64,000 nt of DNA from the NCBI GenBank assembly GCA_003996215.1, contig QJPP01001782.1, forward strand, positions 62,001 through 126,000, in the 5' to 3' direction. A program made the position numbers and the translations under genes. Within the stretch, counting starts at the first letter, position 1, and the number at the start of each line of letters is the position of its first letter. This DNA is from Jaltomata sinuosa. Taxonomy: Eukaryota > Streptophyta > Magnoliopsida > Solanales > Solanaceae. The notes beneath the pieces are model-generated. The model saw only the letters and a program-made list of their open reading frames with translations, was not told the origin of the DNA and did not search any database. Below, piece by piece: positions 11,986 through 24,618 of this stretch.

Positions 11986-12600
11986 TCTCTACAAGGGCGT
12001 AGCTACATAAAGTGAAGGGTGGTCAGTTAAATACCCTTCATCAAAAAATTATATTGTATATACAATTTTTTTTTGTGTATATAAATCAAAAATCATGTTT
12101 ATACATATATATTAAATTTTAAATACTCTTATAAATTTTTTGATTATGCCATTTTATCTCAAATACTCATGTAACTAGTTGAATCGATTATATGTGTCCT
12201 CAATATTTCTTGCTCCATTTGAATCCATTTTGTTTTTCCAAAACTTAAATATATTTACCGGGGGTCATGTAAATATTAAAAATGTTAAGACTTAATACCA
12301 ACTAATTAATTATATTGTTTATGTGGGTGTTATTTTCCGTTGTGTTTTATTTTAAGTATGCACGAATTCTAAATTATTTTACGTATTTTGACATAACTTT
12401 TATCGATGTAATTTAGGTATATATCTTGTTCATTATTTACACTTTTACTTGTCATATAATGTCACATCTATGGATAGGTGTATTTGGATGCTACATATAT
12501 AGGATATAATCAAACCATATCAACTTATCAAGCAATTTTTTTTTTTTACTTTTTTACCTCTATTTTTGCTATTGTCTAATCTCGTATGACCCTATATTTT
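11986..12600. other. AT-rich intergenic sequence
   Basis: No ORF or RNA gene is recognised. The words GGGCGTAGCTACATAAAG and GGGTGGTCAGTTAAATACCC near 11995-12045 could be the end of another small non-autonomous element, but I found no matching terminus. The last bases (ATTTT, 12596-12600) are the probable target-site repeat of element B. Confidence 0.5.
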
Positions 12601-13382
12601 TGTCACGACCTAACTGCCGTGAGTGGCACCCACCCAAAATTCCCGGATGAGCGAACTAACTAACAGTTCAAAACCAGTTGAATTAAAGTAAAACTAGAAT
12701 TAACAGCTAAAACACTAAAAATGAAGATCCTGCGGAAAATACTCTTAGAATTTGAAAGTCGTGTACCAAACATCTACTACTGTCTAGAGTACAGGGATGC
12801 AACCCCAACAACTAAGAAATTTGAGTTCAAAACAATGGACCAACAATAAACTAGATGAAACCATGGTAGCCCAAAAGAAGTAGCTCACCCTTGAATTCTG
12901 AAAGCGTCGGGACTACAATTGAGGTCGCGTAGCAGTCGCCAGAATATGTCTTGTGCTCACAAAAGAAAAGAAAGTGCAGTATCAGTATATAAAATAACAG
13001 TGTACTGGTAGGATCATCGGCCAGCTCCAATAAATAAAATATGAACAATAAACTTGAGCTAAGTAAAGCAGGACAAAACATGTATCAACAATTCAATTAA
13101 ATACAACACAGACTTCCAAATTATCACCCTGACTACTAAACTATGCGAACATGTCCAAACTCCACACAATAACAGTAATGCAAACAATCCCTTTCAAGTA
13201 GACTGGACCACCCAAGGGTCCTAGGACAACATTTACAGGGCCAACATGCAATCTCGATCTACACAAGTAAACACAACCACTCGGTTACTCATGGATCAAT
13301 ATGCAACAAATATATTACAAGAAACAAACCTGGTCTACTCATGGAACCATCAAACAAAACATAATCAATATGTATAATCAAA

Positions 13383-13525
13383 CTTGTACCAGGCATGGTA
13401 CCTGAGCCAACCATTATAGAACCTGTACTAGGCGTGGTATTCGAACCAACCATTATAGAACCTGTACCAGGCGTGGTACCCTAGCTAACCGATAAATATC
13501 TCATACCAAGCGTGGTACCCAAGCC
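13383..13525 (-). repeat. Dyad minisatellite in 3' LTR of element B
   Basis: Four copies of GTACCAGGCGTGGTAC-like dyads separated by GAGCCAACCAT-type spacers. This is the inverted version of the array in element A and lies at the matching place of the LTR. Confidence 0.85.
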
Positions 13526-14287
13526 AACGGATATCATAGATAATCCAAAAACCAACAATAATAAACACAACCACACTTGTAAGACCAACAAGTAATAAAG
13601 ACAAGTTCATTTCACATGATTGACAATCATACATCCTAACATTCATCATTTAATTCCCTAAATCATGAAATGTGCAGACAATACTAAGCAACAGTTACAA
13701 TGCACATATAACATGAATGGGAAACAAACAACCATCACCTACCTCGGATTAGCCTGAAAGCTCTACCGGACAGGAGCCTTCCCGTTTCTTGAAGCGTTAG
13801 CTTGACCTTGGTCTAAAATAATTACACATAATACTACAATCAGTCACAGTGGCCTAATAATCCCCGAATCATATTCAAATCATAATCTCCAATCCAAACC
13901 CATGATCATTCCACCCATCCCAGAGCTTTCCCACCATTAATTCGCCTAGAACTACCATTTTTACCGTTACGCTTAGCAAATTATGGTGAATTAATCATGG
14001 AATAACGATTATAACCAAGACCCAAGAACCCTACACCCTAGAACCCCCATTACACAAGATTTTTCTTTTTTAGGTCAAGCCAACCCTTCCCTCAAGCCTG
14101 TAACTATTGATTCAATGGTCACGAAACTGAAGTACTAAAGTAGGAGAGTAAAATCCTTACATTAACAATGAATTTTGGTGGAAAAAATGAGTTGGAGTTG
14201 CCAAAATAGTCGCTGCCCTTCCCCAAAATATTCTTGAACCATTCTGAACATTTTTGGGGAAGTTTCTGTATTTCCTGTGACTTATTC

Positions 14288-14386
14288 TGCTATAGCAGTC
14301 CCCACTTCGCTATAGCGGCGCCGCCGTAGCAGAATTCGCCCTCTATAGCGGTGTTGATCGCCTTGAATTTTGCTATAGTGGTTGAC
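14288..14386. repeat. CTATAGC palindrome cluster in 3' LTR of element B
   Basis: TGCTATAGCAG, CGCTATAGCGGCG, CTCTATAGCGG and TGCTATAGTGG occur within 100 bp, about 350-440 bp from the minus-strand LTR start. That is the same relative place as in element A. Confidence 0.85.
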
Positions 14387-14789
14387 ACGAAACAGAACCT
14401 TGGGAAATCTCCCAAAATTAATCATTTAGAACACACTTCAAATCCTAACATTTCAAACCAATCCCTTCACATCAACTTCGATATTGGGAGTTCTACTTAC
14501 CTGAATTCACTTCCGAAAAGTCCCACAGACTCCTTAATGTGTTAGCTAATGGAAAAACTAGCTCAACTTTAGATATCTTACCCTATTCTTTCCTGGATTG
14601 ACCTAGACCATACCTCTCTCAGAAATCATCTGAGACTAGCCTATCCCAAAATTTCTAACTCCCAAACCTGGAAGTTTTCTAACCCATTTCTTCGCACGAA
14701 TAGTTTACCCATAAGGAACATGTCATTACAACAAATACAAATTTACCCATCATTCTTCCCTGAATGATCAAGCCCGAAAAAGATAAGCT

Positions 14790-16330
14790 AAAAAAGAGGA
14801 AAGGGTAGTACCTGATCCTGAAACAAGCGAGGATACTTGTCCCGCATGTCCTTTTTGGTTTCCCAAGTGGATTCCTCAATCGGATGATGCTTCCATTGAA
14901 CTTTTACCAACCTGATTTCCTTTGTCCTTAATTTTTGGAAATCTCGATTTAAAATTGCAATCGTCTTCTCCTCATACTATAGGCCCTTTTTTAACAAGAC
15001 TGAATCCCATTTGATGATGTACTATCCATTCCCATGGTATAGGTTCAGCATGGATATATGAAAGACTGGATGGACTCTAAACAGACTGGGCGGCAGTGCT
15101 AACCTATAAGCCACTGGCTCTATAATTTGAAGAGCTTCAAATAGACCGGTATACCGAGGGATAATCTTTCCCCATTGCCAAACTACATTACCCCTTTCAT
15201 TGGTGACACCTTTAACAAAAAAATTTCACCAACCTGAAATACCATGTCCCTTACCTTGCGATCTACGTACTCTTTCTGCCTGCTCTGGGCTAATAACAAA
15301 TTGGTTTGAATACCTTTCACTTTTTCCCGAGCTTTCTTTACCAAGTTAACGCCTAATGGCTTCACATCGCCTACCTCAAACCACCCTATAGGTGATCTAC
15401 ATCTCCTTCCATAAAGTACCTTGAATGGTGCCATGTCAATACTAAAGTGATAGTTATAGTTGTATAAGAACTCACACAATGGTAAAAACTGATCCCAATG
15501 GCCCCAAAATCAATCACACATGCTCTCAGCATGTCCTCCAACACCTGAATCATCCTCTCTGACTGACCATTTATCTGAGGATGAAAAGTTGTGCTGAAAG
15601 TTAGTTGGGTGCCCAACTCTTCGTGCAACTTGCCCAGAACTTGGAAGTAAACTGCATACCTCTGTTTGAAATGATGGAGAGTGTCACCCTATGCAATCTC
15701 ACTATTTCCTTGACATAAATCTTGACCAACTATTGGGAATTATAATCCACCCTAACTGGAATGAAATGAGCTGACTTGGTTAGCCTGTCCATGATGACCC
15801 AAATGGAGTAATACTTTTCCAAGGTCTTAGGAAGACCCACCATGAAGTCCATCGCTATCCTTTCCCATTTCCACTCAAGAATGGGCATCTTTTGAAGCAA
15901 TCCTGCAGGCCTTTGATGTTCATACTTAACCTGCTAACAATTTTGATACTCGAACACATATTCAACTATGTCCCTCTTCATCCAGGCCACCAATAAAGTC
16001 GCCTCAAGTACCGGTATATTTTGGTTAGGCCCATATGAATAGAGTACTATGAATCATGAGCTTCTAACAACACATTCTCAATCAAGTAATCCACTTGAGG
16101 AATACAAATCCGCCCTCTAAAGAAAAACACCCCACTTACGTCTAGTGTGGAATCTCGAGCCTCCTCGGATACCACCTTATTCTGAAGCTTGTTCAATTGT
16201 GCATCCTGAAACTGCTTAGCTTTGATTTCCTCTAGAACTGTGGGTTTAACCTCAATACTGGCTAAAACTCCCCTTATTATGAAATTCCCAACTGCATGAT
16301 GTTAACTTCTAGAGCCCAAATCTCCCTAGC
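14790..16330 (-). pseudogene. Integrase and chromodomain of element B (broken)
   Basis: On the minus strand the integrase core shows TFSTTFHPQINGQSERMIQV (about 15595-15535; the DDE glutamate is kept) and VLYGRRCRSPIGWFE (about 15420-15375). A frameshift near 15500 separates two overlapping readable segments. The HHCC finger region (about 15920-16130) is badly decayed. The chromodomain is unusually well kept at about 14912-14815, with VQWKHHPIEESTWETKKD and KYPRLF. This chromodomain supports the Tekay/Del placement. Several stops prevent translation as one product. Confidence 0.82.
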
Positions 16331-17826
16331 CAAGGGTCGCTTGGACACTCCCAAACAAGCCAAATTGCCCATGCTAACTGTTTTCCGGCTCAATGCGTCT
16401 GCCACAATATTGGCCTTACCTGGATGATACTAGAATTTCATGTCATAATAATTTAACAACTCCATCCACCTCCTCTATCTCAGATTCAAATCCTTCTGTG
16501 TGAACACATACTGCAGGCTGCAATAGTCTGTGAACACCTCATACTGAACACCATAAAGGTAGTGTCTCCAGATCTTTAATGCAAAAACTATCGCTGCCAA
16601 CTCCAAATTGTGGGTGGGGTAATTCTTCTCATGGGAATTCAATTGCCTTAAAGCATATGCTATAACATTCATGTCCTGCATCAACACTGCACCCAAACTC
16701 GAATGTGAAGCATCAAAAAACACAATGAAATCTTTACCTTCAATCGACAATGATAGGATGGGAGATGTAGTCAGAAGTGTCTTGAGCCTTTGGAAGCTTT
16801 CCTCACACTTGTCAAACCAAACAAAAGGTACCTCCTTCTAAGTCAACCTTCTCAAGTGAGTAGCAATGGAAGCAAATTTCTTGACAAACCTGCAATAGTA
16901 GCCTGCAAGACCAACAAAACTTCTTACCTCAGTCACAGAGCTAGGCTGGACCCAACTCTTAACTGCCTCTATCTTTTGAGGGTCCACCATCACCGATCTT
17001 TCTGAAACCACATGCCCTAAGAAAGCAACCGATGATAACCAAAATTCACACTTTGAAAACTTGGCATACAATTTTTGGTGCCTCAATATCCCCAGAACAA
17101 TGCGAAGATGCTCTGCATGCTCCTCCTTACTCTTGGAGTAAATCAGAATATTATCTATGAACACAATCACAAAGGAATCCAGATATGACTTAAAGACACC
17201 ATTCATCAAACTCATGAACTTTGTCGATGCATTGGTCAACCCGAACGACATTACCAGAAACTCATAATGCCCATATCGAGTCTGAAATGTTGTCTTAGGT
17301 AAATCTTTAGGCCTAATCTTTAGCTGATGGTACCCTGACCTCAAGTCAATCTTAGAAACACCGAAGCACCCTACAACTGATCAAAAAGGTCATCTATACG
17401 AGGTAAGAGATACTTAATTTGAATGGTAACCTTGTTCAATTGTCTGTAGTCTGTACACATCCTCATACTACCATCCTTCTTTTTCACAAACAAGACCGGA
17501 GCACCCCAAGGTAAAGCACTAGAATGAATAAATCCCTTATCTAGGAATTCTTGGAGCTGAGTCTTAAGTTCCCTCAACTCCACTCGAGCCATACGATAAG
17601 GATGGATAGAGATTGGGCGAATGCCCAGCTCCAAGTTTATGCAAAAAAAAATATCCGTACCCGGAGGCATGCCAGGCAAATCCACTGGAAACACCTTTTG
17701 AAATTCAGAAACTACCAGAAATGACTCAATCAAAAGGGACTCTGCACTAACATCCCAAAAATGAGCCAAGAACGCTGAACATCCCTTTCCCACTAGCTTC
17801 CTAGCCAGAAAAAAAGATATAATCAT
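16331..17826 (-). pseudogene. RT and RNase H of element B (broken)
   Basis: The RT begins near 17700 on the minus strand (FPVDLPGMPPGTDIFF), then GAPVLFVKKKDGSMRMCTDY and LPRIDDLFDQL. After a frameshift near 17355 it continues with RSGYHQLKIRPKDLPKTTF and FLVMSFGLTNAS. The catalytic box reads VFIDNILIYS: the second of the two metal-binding aspartates is Asn, so activity would be lost even without frameshifts. GLAGYYCRFVKKF marks the thumb/connection. RNase H (about 16750-16475) keeps DASHSSLG, NLELAA and VFTDY, so its D-E-D set is present. Confidence 0.86.
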
Positions 17827-18045
17827 AGACGGCTTGGGCCTTTACACACCTTCCTACTCTAGTCCATCCTTACCCAGGATCTCTAGAGTTACTATCTTAA
17901 AATTATAGTTCAGCACAACATGATACAGAGACAACCAAGTCGTGCCCAAGATAACATCAAAGTCCAGCATATCCAAGATAACCAAATCTACCCAAGTCTG
18001 AAACCCAACAAAAACCAAAGAATAAGTACGATAAATATGGGTTAC
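17827..18045 (-). pseudogene. Protease of element B, C-terminal piece
   Basis: The minus strand reads VTHIYRTYSLVFVGFQTW and LDMLDFDVILGTTWLS, the second half of the retropepsin-like domain. The 5-bp GTTAC at 18041-18045 is the target-site repeat of element C. The first half of the domain resumes at 33287. Confidence 0.88.
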
Positions 18046-19535
18046 TGATAAGTCGGTAATCAACCAACTTATTGAGCCTTTACTCATGAATTATTTCTAT
18101 GTTTTGATGACATTTAGAGGTTGTTATGACCTTTATTGATTTCTATGCAGATACTTGTGATCAAAGATAGAAAACAAGAAAATGGACCCAAAAAGAGCCA
18201 AAAAGGAGTGAAGTGTGAAGTGAGCAAAAAAGATAAAGATTCTGCTGAGAGATGCAGTGCTCGTGCGACACGCACTTGCCTTGGAGCGGAATGCACCTTC
18301 CACCACATGGAGCTCAAAATTCACTGAAGGATCTGCTAAGGGATGCGGTCGCGGTGCGACGCATACAATGCCTTGTGCGAATTGCACCCTACTTCGCATG
18401 AAGCTTCCTAATTGGCCTGAGTCACTAGATAACTGAAGAGGGTGTGCGACGCGCACATGATGACGTTTAAACTGCATATTGCATTGCACACCACCTGAAG
18501 GGCATTTTTGTCCAAATTTATGTGACATTTTAGGAATGTTTATAAACCCATTTTAGGCATAATTGTAAATAAATCTGAGAGTTTTGAATTTTGAACAATA
18601 TTCTTAACTTTGTGAACAAGTTTTCCCTTCTAAGAACAAGAAGAAGGTTTCTCCCAATTCTTTCTTCCCAATTTCTAGAACCACCATTTGTGTACAAACT
18701 GAGCTTGGATATTGAGAAATTTAGATTGAATAGAAGGGAAATTGTATTACCCATTTGGTATATTTCTTTCCTTAAGTATGAGTAGCTAAACCTCTTATCT
18801 AGGGATGTGTTGATGATGGGTACTTGATAAATGGGTGTGGGTGTGGCTAATTCTTGTTTATAAATACTTATTTGACATGGGTCTAGTGATTTCACCATAT
18901 TTTAACTCTAAAATTAGTGGTTGCAAATATTGATTTTCCTTACTTGGTTGTGGTCTTGCTTGAAAGAGGAAATCATAACTTTGGATGTGAAATTACTATT
19001 AGAAACTTGGGCTTCCATTTAGATTGAGACTAGAAATAGCTCAAATCGATGGAATCACCCATTTAAGGGTCTAAGCTAGAAATAGCATGACCTCTCTAAG
19101 CATTAGCTTGGTTGTTTATTGCTTAATCAATAGTGCTTGATTTAAGATTGTTGAATATATGGTTGTTGATCAAGAGATGAATAACCATACTTAAGACCAA
19201 GGTTACCCATGTCGATTAGCATGAATTTATGTGAATAAACAATCACCCTATCCCATGTTTGAATCCTATTTGGCACACATCCCTAGTCGTTCTCTCTATT
19301 GTCTACACCCGTCTTTACTTTATTTGTTTTGTTGAATTGTGAAATTGTGACAGATTCCCAATTCTCCCCTTTTTTACATTACTCATTCTCGTTGTGAACT
19401 TTGTTTTAAAATTACCTAGGCTAAGCTCTAAATTCCCTATGGGATCGACCCCGACACCTATCGGGTACTATAAATATGTTTTGCTCTAACAATCATCGAT
19501 ACCTTCTTTTAGGAGAGTATATTTGAGCATTATAA
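18046..19535 (+). repeat. 5' LTR of element C
   Basis: Begins TGATAAGTCGG and matches 31801-33286 throughout. It ends CATTATAA where the 3' copy has GTTATCA. A cluster of GTGCG..CGCAC palindromes lies 200-450 bp from the start (for example GTGCGACACGCAC at 18263-18275 and GTGCGACGCGCAC at 18444-18456). Confidence 0.92.
18245..18490. repeat. GTGCG-N3-CGCAC palindrome cluster in LTR of element C
   Basis: Repeated short inverted repeats of the GTGCGnnnCGCAC type, partly decayed (GTGCGAATTGCAC). The 3' LTR copy (about 31995-32255) keeps a fuller set, including GTGCGAACCGCAC. Related words also occur in the interior of the element. Confidence 0.8.
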
Positions 19536-19539
19536 AAAA

Positions 19540-19558
19540 TGGCGTTGTTGCTGAGGAA
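19540..19558 (+). other. Primer binding site of element C (tRNA-Asp type, decayed)
   Basis: TGGCGTTGTTGCTGAGGAA sits four bases after the LTR. It differs from the usual Athila/Tat site TGGCGCCGTTGCCGGGGAA by transitions at CpG-linked positions. Element H keeps a nearly intact version. Confidence 0.8.
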
Positions 19559-19577
19559 TTAAATTGATTAGCCTCTT

Positions 19578-21270
19578 TTGATTATGGAATTGAAATCACT
19601 TTGTAGAGTGTTTGTTATTTTAATTGTTTGTTGTTTTTGCTTGTTGTATAGGTGGCCCGTGAGTCAAGTGGGAGATAACAAAAGTGTCAACATAAGTCTT
19701 GATGAGTTCATAAACGAGGCAAATGAACCCGAGCCTCAAGTGGGAGTAGGTGCAATCTGCCTACCCCCAATGGTTGGAAATGCGGTGTTTCACGTGATGA
19801 GCACAGTTCTCTATTTAATCCAAATGAAGGGTATGTTTGGAGGAGTAGCCCACGAAGATGCCAATAGGCACATCTGAAATTTTATAGAGATATGTCAGCC
19901 ATTCATATTCTAAAATATCTCTCAAGAATCCGTCCAACTTCGCCTATTCCCCTTCTCTCTAATGGGGAAAGCCACGAATTGGTGGGAGGAATTTCCAGAT
20001 GGGTCAATCACCTCTTGGACCAAGTTGGTAAATGTATTTACTACTATATTCTTACCTCTATCATGGATGATGCAGTTGAGGGATGAAATTACCAATTTCC
20101 GTCAACTTCCCGATGAGCCCTTGCATGAGTATGAGTGAGATTCAAGAAGAATCTTGTGTTATGTCCTAACCATGGATTGTCGAATAATGTATTGCTATAA
20201 ATCTTCTTTAGCTCCTTGAACTCAATGAATAAATCCATCGCCAACAATCTTGGAGGTGGTACCTTCATGGATCTATAATTTACTCTTGCCTCGGTCTTTT
20301 TAGAGTGAATGACCAAGACTAACAAAGCTTGGCACACAAGGGAGGCTTACATTCCTACATCGAGAGTTACCACATCCATCTTAACAAATGAAATGAGAAG
20401 GAAGGATAAAGAGAGGGATGAGACAATGGCAAAAATGATGACACAAATTGACCTCTTGGAAAAATATATGATGGGGGCTGGTGGTACTAAGATCGTGAAT
20501 GCTGTGAGTACACTGGAAATCAAGGCCAGTGATGACAAGATTATGACCATCGTGGATGGTAAAGTTTGCTATGTAGCAACGGGTTCTCATCCCGGATTTT
20601 ATCGCTTGAGGGATGAGAATCAAGGTTGGCATAAGGAACGAGATGGGAATTGGAGAGATCATGACAAAGATGGTGATAGATTCAATCATCAAAGCTCTAA
20701 AACGTATGTGCCTCTAAACAAATCATATTTCTTATACCAACCCACCATGACCAATCCCGGTCATTCGAAGATAGAGTACATGTTGTCCTTGGTCTTGAAG
20801 AAAGTGGACTCAATGAATACCATGGTTGGTGAGCTTAAAAGCAAAGTTTCAACACTTCATCAAATCATGAGCTCTCATTCAACCTCAATCAAGCATCTTG
20901 ACTCCCAAATGAATCATCTATCCACGAAAATGAACCCAAGGATAAAGGCGACATTTCCTAGTGACACCACGACCAATCCTAAAAATGATGCTCATGTCAT
21001 GGTCATTATTACTAGGAGTGGAGGAACAAGTGGTGTAGTGAGAGAGCCCAATGTGAAGCTGGTTGTTGTAGCAAATAAACCTATTATTGAAGCCGTTGAG
21101 AAGTTGTTTGACAAAGAAGATGTGGAACAAGAAGTTGGGGTAAAGCTTGATGCACCCAATATTTCGGTGAATGTTGATGTTGATGATGAGAGGGAGGAGG
21201 CTGAATCTTCTCCCAAAGTTTCTATTGATGTTGAGGAGGACCCTCCTCTTGTGCAAAGTGTACCAACCAC
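19578..21270 (+). pseudogene. gag of element C, first copy (broken)
   Basis: The readable frame from 19578 contains SLDEFINEANEPEPQVGVGA and NAVFHVMSTVLYLIQMKGMF, the start of a retrotransposon gag domain. A stop near 19876 and frame changes follow, but LRLFPFSLMGKATNWW and MMQLRDEITNFRQLPDEP can be followed to about 20130. From 20309 a long open stretch (TKTNKAWHTREAY, a coiled-coil-like MKDKERDETMAKMMTQ region, and later ITRSGGTSGVVRE near 21005) carries the C-terminal half. The layout equals that of the intact gag of element H. No zinc knuckle is seen. The region from about 20510 onward is the part duplicated downstream. Confidence 0.85.
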
Positions 21271-22132
21271 ACTACCCAAGGGACCTCTTCCGTACCCTCA
21301 AAGGCTTAACAAAAAGAAGGAAGATCATAAATTCAGCAAGTTTGTTGACATGTTTAGCAAGCTCTAGATAAATATTCCTTTAGTTGAAGCCTTAATGCAA
21401 ATGTCAGGATACTTTAAGTTTATGAAAGATATGCTTAAAAAGAAGAAGGTTGTTGATGTGGGGACCATTGAGATATCACACAGTTGTAATGTTATGATGA
21501 TAAGCAATGTTGCTACAGAGTGAGATGATCTGGGTGCATTCACCATACCGTGCACTATTAGGTTATTTGTGTTTCGTAAAGCCTTGTGTGATTTAGGGGA
21601 GAGCATCAACTTGATGCCCCTAGCGATCTTTAACAAGTTGGGATTGGGTACGCCCAAGCCTACATCCATGCATCTACTCATGGCTGATCAGTCCCTTAAA
21701 TGCCCGATAGCATTACTCTTTGATGTGTTAGTGAAGGTAGACAAGTTCATTCTCCCGGAAGACTTCGTGATCTTGGATTGCAAAGTGGATGTTGAGGTAA
21801 CCATTATTTTTGGGCAACCACTATTAGCCACGGGGAGAGAACTTGTACATGTTGAGCTTGGTGAACTTAAATTCCAAGTGGGAAATAAAGTGGTGACATT
21901 TAATGTATGCCAACCTGCAAGACCTCTGGATGACTTGAGGGTAATTTTGGTGATAGAGTTGGAGGGCAAGCTTGATTATGCCCTTGAGAAGTGTGAGATG
22001 GGAAAGATGCCCAAGATTGAAGAGTTGCCAAGTCGACAACATGTTGATATTTTGAAGACGTTGAAGGAGCAATTCCCCTTCTTGGGATGGGGCCACGCCA
22101 AGCGGATTGGCATGCTATTCAACAATAACTAA
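21271..22132 (+). pseudogene. Aspartic protease of element C, first copy (broken)
   Basis: Reads LPYPQRLNKKKEDHKFSKF (about 21290), a stop TAG at 21365-21367, INIPLVEALMQMSGY, a second stop TGA near 21522, then the catalytic stretch ALCDLGESINLMPL (about 21578-21620) and IIFGQPLLATGRELVHVEL. It ends GHAKRIGMLFNNN at 22130. The D-L-G active-site form is that of Athila/Tat proteases. The TGA near 21522 is also present in the second copy, so it predates the duplication. The first stop is not shared, because the second copy has TCG there. Confidence 0.86.
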
Positions 22133-24130
22133 GGTTGAGGTACTATCTTCAAGCTATAACGTAAAATCAAGTACTTCTTGGGAGGCAACCCAAGTGTTTT
22201 TACTTTATTTTTGGTTATATTTTGTTGTTTTTGGTTGTTTTAGGAATGCAAGGAGCAGAGGAATGAACAAGTGGAAAAAAGGGCAAAAATGAGACGTGCG
22301 TAGGACCGTGCAGTTAGCACAAGCCAATGTGTGTGTCGCACGGCCCAACACATGCAAAACTAGAAAGCTAGGAAGAAAAATAGAAATTAGAGGCGACGTG
22401 CGCTGGGATGTGTGGTAGTTACTAGCCTAAGTGCGCGTCGCACCTCCATCGCATGCTGAAGCAGAAGCTTGGGCCAAATTCAAGGTATGAAAAGGTGAGG
22501 TGCGAAATGTCATGCGGTCCGCACAAGGGCTTGTGCGAACCATACATCGCAACACACCAAGGTAAAATTTAAATTTTTAATTGACCTAACCCGTTGATTG
22601 ACCCAACCCGGAGACCGACCCAACCAATTTTCTACTTCTTTTCCACTTTAAATCTGCTACCCTTCTCCTTTTTCTCCATATTCTCTCCTCCAACCTCTCA
22701 AATTCTCTCCCAAAACCTCCCACAAATCCCTCAAGCTTCCCCAAAATCTTCTCCTCCTCTCACCCAAACTTCTCCACCACTTCACCACCTGTCTTTGCCG
22801 TTGGTTCTCTGGGAAAGTTGTTGGGTCACCATTGTTTCCCTCCAAAAGCTTCAATTTAGCTTTTCCTCATTTAATCTTTACCTGTGGTATGTTCCCCAAT
22901 GTTAAATATATTTTTTTAGAAGGTTGGAAACTCATATTATGAAGCATGCTTAATAGAATCGCCATGTTGATTTTTGGGTGAGATCCAAAAAATTTGGGTC
23001 CTCAATTTTGAATTGTGTTATAGATTTTGCTTAGGATCAACTTGGTAGAACTTGATATAGTGATAATGCATGTTGATTGGTAGTGATTTTTAGCCTTGAA
23101 ATCTGTGTTTGGGGTGAAGTCTGAGTAACCCACTTATGAATAATGCATGATTTGACCCGATGATAGATTGGGTGACGTCATTTTTAAGGGCAAATCATCG
23201 TCGTTCATGAGGATTGTTTGGAAATTTTTGTGTGGGGCTGAAATTTGCTACGATTGTGTGCCTATGTTCTTTGTTGAATATTTTGTTGGGTATATGATCT
23301 TGTGCGGGGAGGTAGCAATTATTGTTGAAACTTGGTGCCTAATTATTACAATTGAAGGCTTGATGATCCCGATGATAGAAGGGTTAACAACCTTCATAAG
23401 GGAAATAATTGAGTTTTTCTTTTGTTTGTTATGGTGATAATGAAATTTGGGAAAGTCTGAGTACCCGAATAAATTGTGGTCATGTTATGTTATGCCCCTA
23501 AATGTTTAATTGTTGGTTTACTGCTTGGTGCCGAGTGCTTTATGCAAATCTTGCTCCATGAATCACATGTGTAACCCACAAGAACACAAGGAACCAAAAA
23601 TTCCAATTGTGCTCATGTGCATTTCGCATGTGGTGCGTGAATCTTGATGTGCGAAATGCACAAGGGACCACACCTGCTGCAAAAATAGTTCCAACTGACT
23701 ATTTGGAGGTGCGAAGCAGGGTGCGATACGCACTTTGGTGCATGTGAACCGCACCAGCAATCGTACCTCAGTGGAAAATTTATTAAAGGATATGGTATCT
23801 CATGCAACATCATGTGCGATGTGCACAATGGCTTGTGCGTTCCGCACATGGTCCACATGAGCTGTCAATTACTTTATTTTTCTACTCCTTTGCATTCTGA
23901 TATTTTTAGTTGTTAACTTCTTATACAGTCTATTGTGGTACATAGATAGTTGTACCTACCACTAATGACTATTTGCAGGAACATGTATTCCACTAGGCAG
24001 CACCAAATGAGGTTTAGTTCAAATCGAGCTTGAACATCCAAAAAGTGGGCTTGCCTATACAAGATAAGGGCCTGACTGAATCTGAAATACGATTTGGCCT
24101 CGATGGGATGGAGGCATACTATGTGAGTTT
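22133..24130 (+). other. Noncoding interior of element C, first copy
   Basis: Follows the protease where pol would be expected. It contains CTTGGGAGGCAACCCAAG (22175-22195), a word I associate with the region after pol in Athila/Tat elements, suggesting pol was cleanly removed upstream of it. It also has CGCAC/GTGCG clusters (about 22290-22560 and 23615-23855) and a C/T-rich stretch (22610-22830). No domain was recognised in the short open frames. Confidence 0.6.
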
Positions 24131-24139
24131 TAGGGAGAA

Positions 24140-24618
24140 GAGATCAATTTTAGAATAGAAAGGAATGAATGTGGAAGCATTTAAAGATGACCTCCCAAAC
24201 ATACCCTAGCAATTATGTGAAAGAGCTTGGGGACCATTTTTCCAAGATTCCTGGGCCATATGTCCTGGAGTTGGTGAGGGAATTTTATGCCTCCTACCGA
24301 TCTAAGAAGGACATTTTAAAGCATAAGGGTTCGGTTCACAAGCTTTTATTCCTTGATTCTATTTAGGTGAGGGGAAAGAAAATAGATGTCACACTGGCGG
24401 CCATCCACGGTTCTATGTGGTATGATGATCCAATCCCAGAGTCACAATACATGGAATGTTTAGCCACTAAAGAAGACCAATATGAGTGAGTTGTGAGCAT
24501 TATAGCTGAGGGAACTTCTTTTTGGCCCATTTCAAAGGGCATATTCATTGCTTTTATCTCAAGTTTGAAACTCGGGTGTGGTTAGATATTGTATGCACAC
24601 GGATCATTCCAACTGGGC
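24140..24618 (+). pseudogene. ORF3 of element C, first (truncated) copy
   Basis: Encodes the first half of the plant-transposon-protein-like domain: DHFSKIPGPYVLELVREFYA, then a stop TAG, VRGKKIDVTLAAIHG and YDDPIPESQYMECLATKEDQ. It ends at the duplication junction after LDIVCTRIIPTG. Two TAG codons (before the KGMNVEAFK segment and before VRGK) are shared with the second copy. Frameshifts near 24205-24230 and within the later part add to the damage. Confidence 0.75.

Larger units (their letters stand above)
12601..14730 (-). repeat. 3' LTR of element B
   Basis: On the plus strand it runs from TGTCACGACC to GTCATTACA. The neighbouring internal bases on the minus strand (GATCATTCAGGGAAGAATG...) match the region just before the 3' LTR of element A. 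It is about 300 bp longer than the partner LTR because that copy has a deletion. Confidence 0.9.
20510..24618 (+). repeat. 4.1 kb tandem duplication, left copy
   Basis: Everything from CACTGGAAATCAAGGCCAGT to TTCCAACTGGG recurs at 24619-28716 with an offset of about 4095-4107 bp. It carries the gag C-terminus, protease, noncoding part and the start of ORF3. Confidence 0.9.

Noticed and set aside
11986..12100. GGGCGTAGCTACATAAAG start of a SINE or hAT-type MITE
   Set aside because: The wording is familiar from Solanaceae small elements, but no partner end, A/T tail or flanking repeat could be found.
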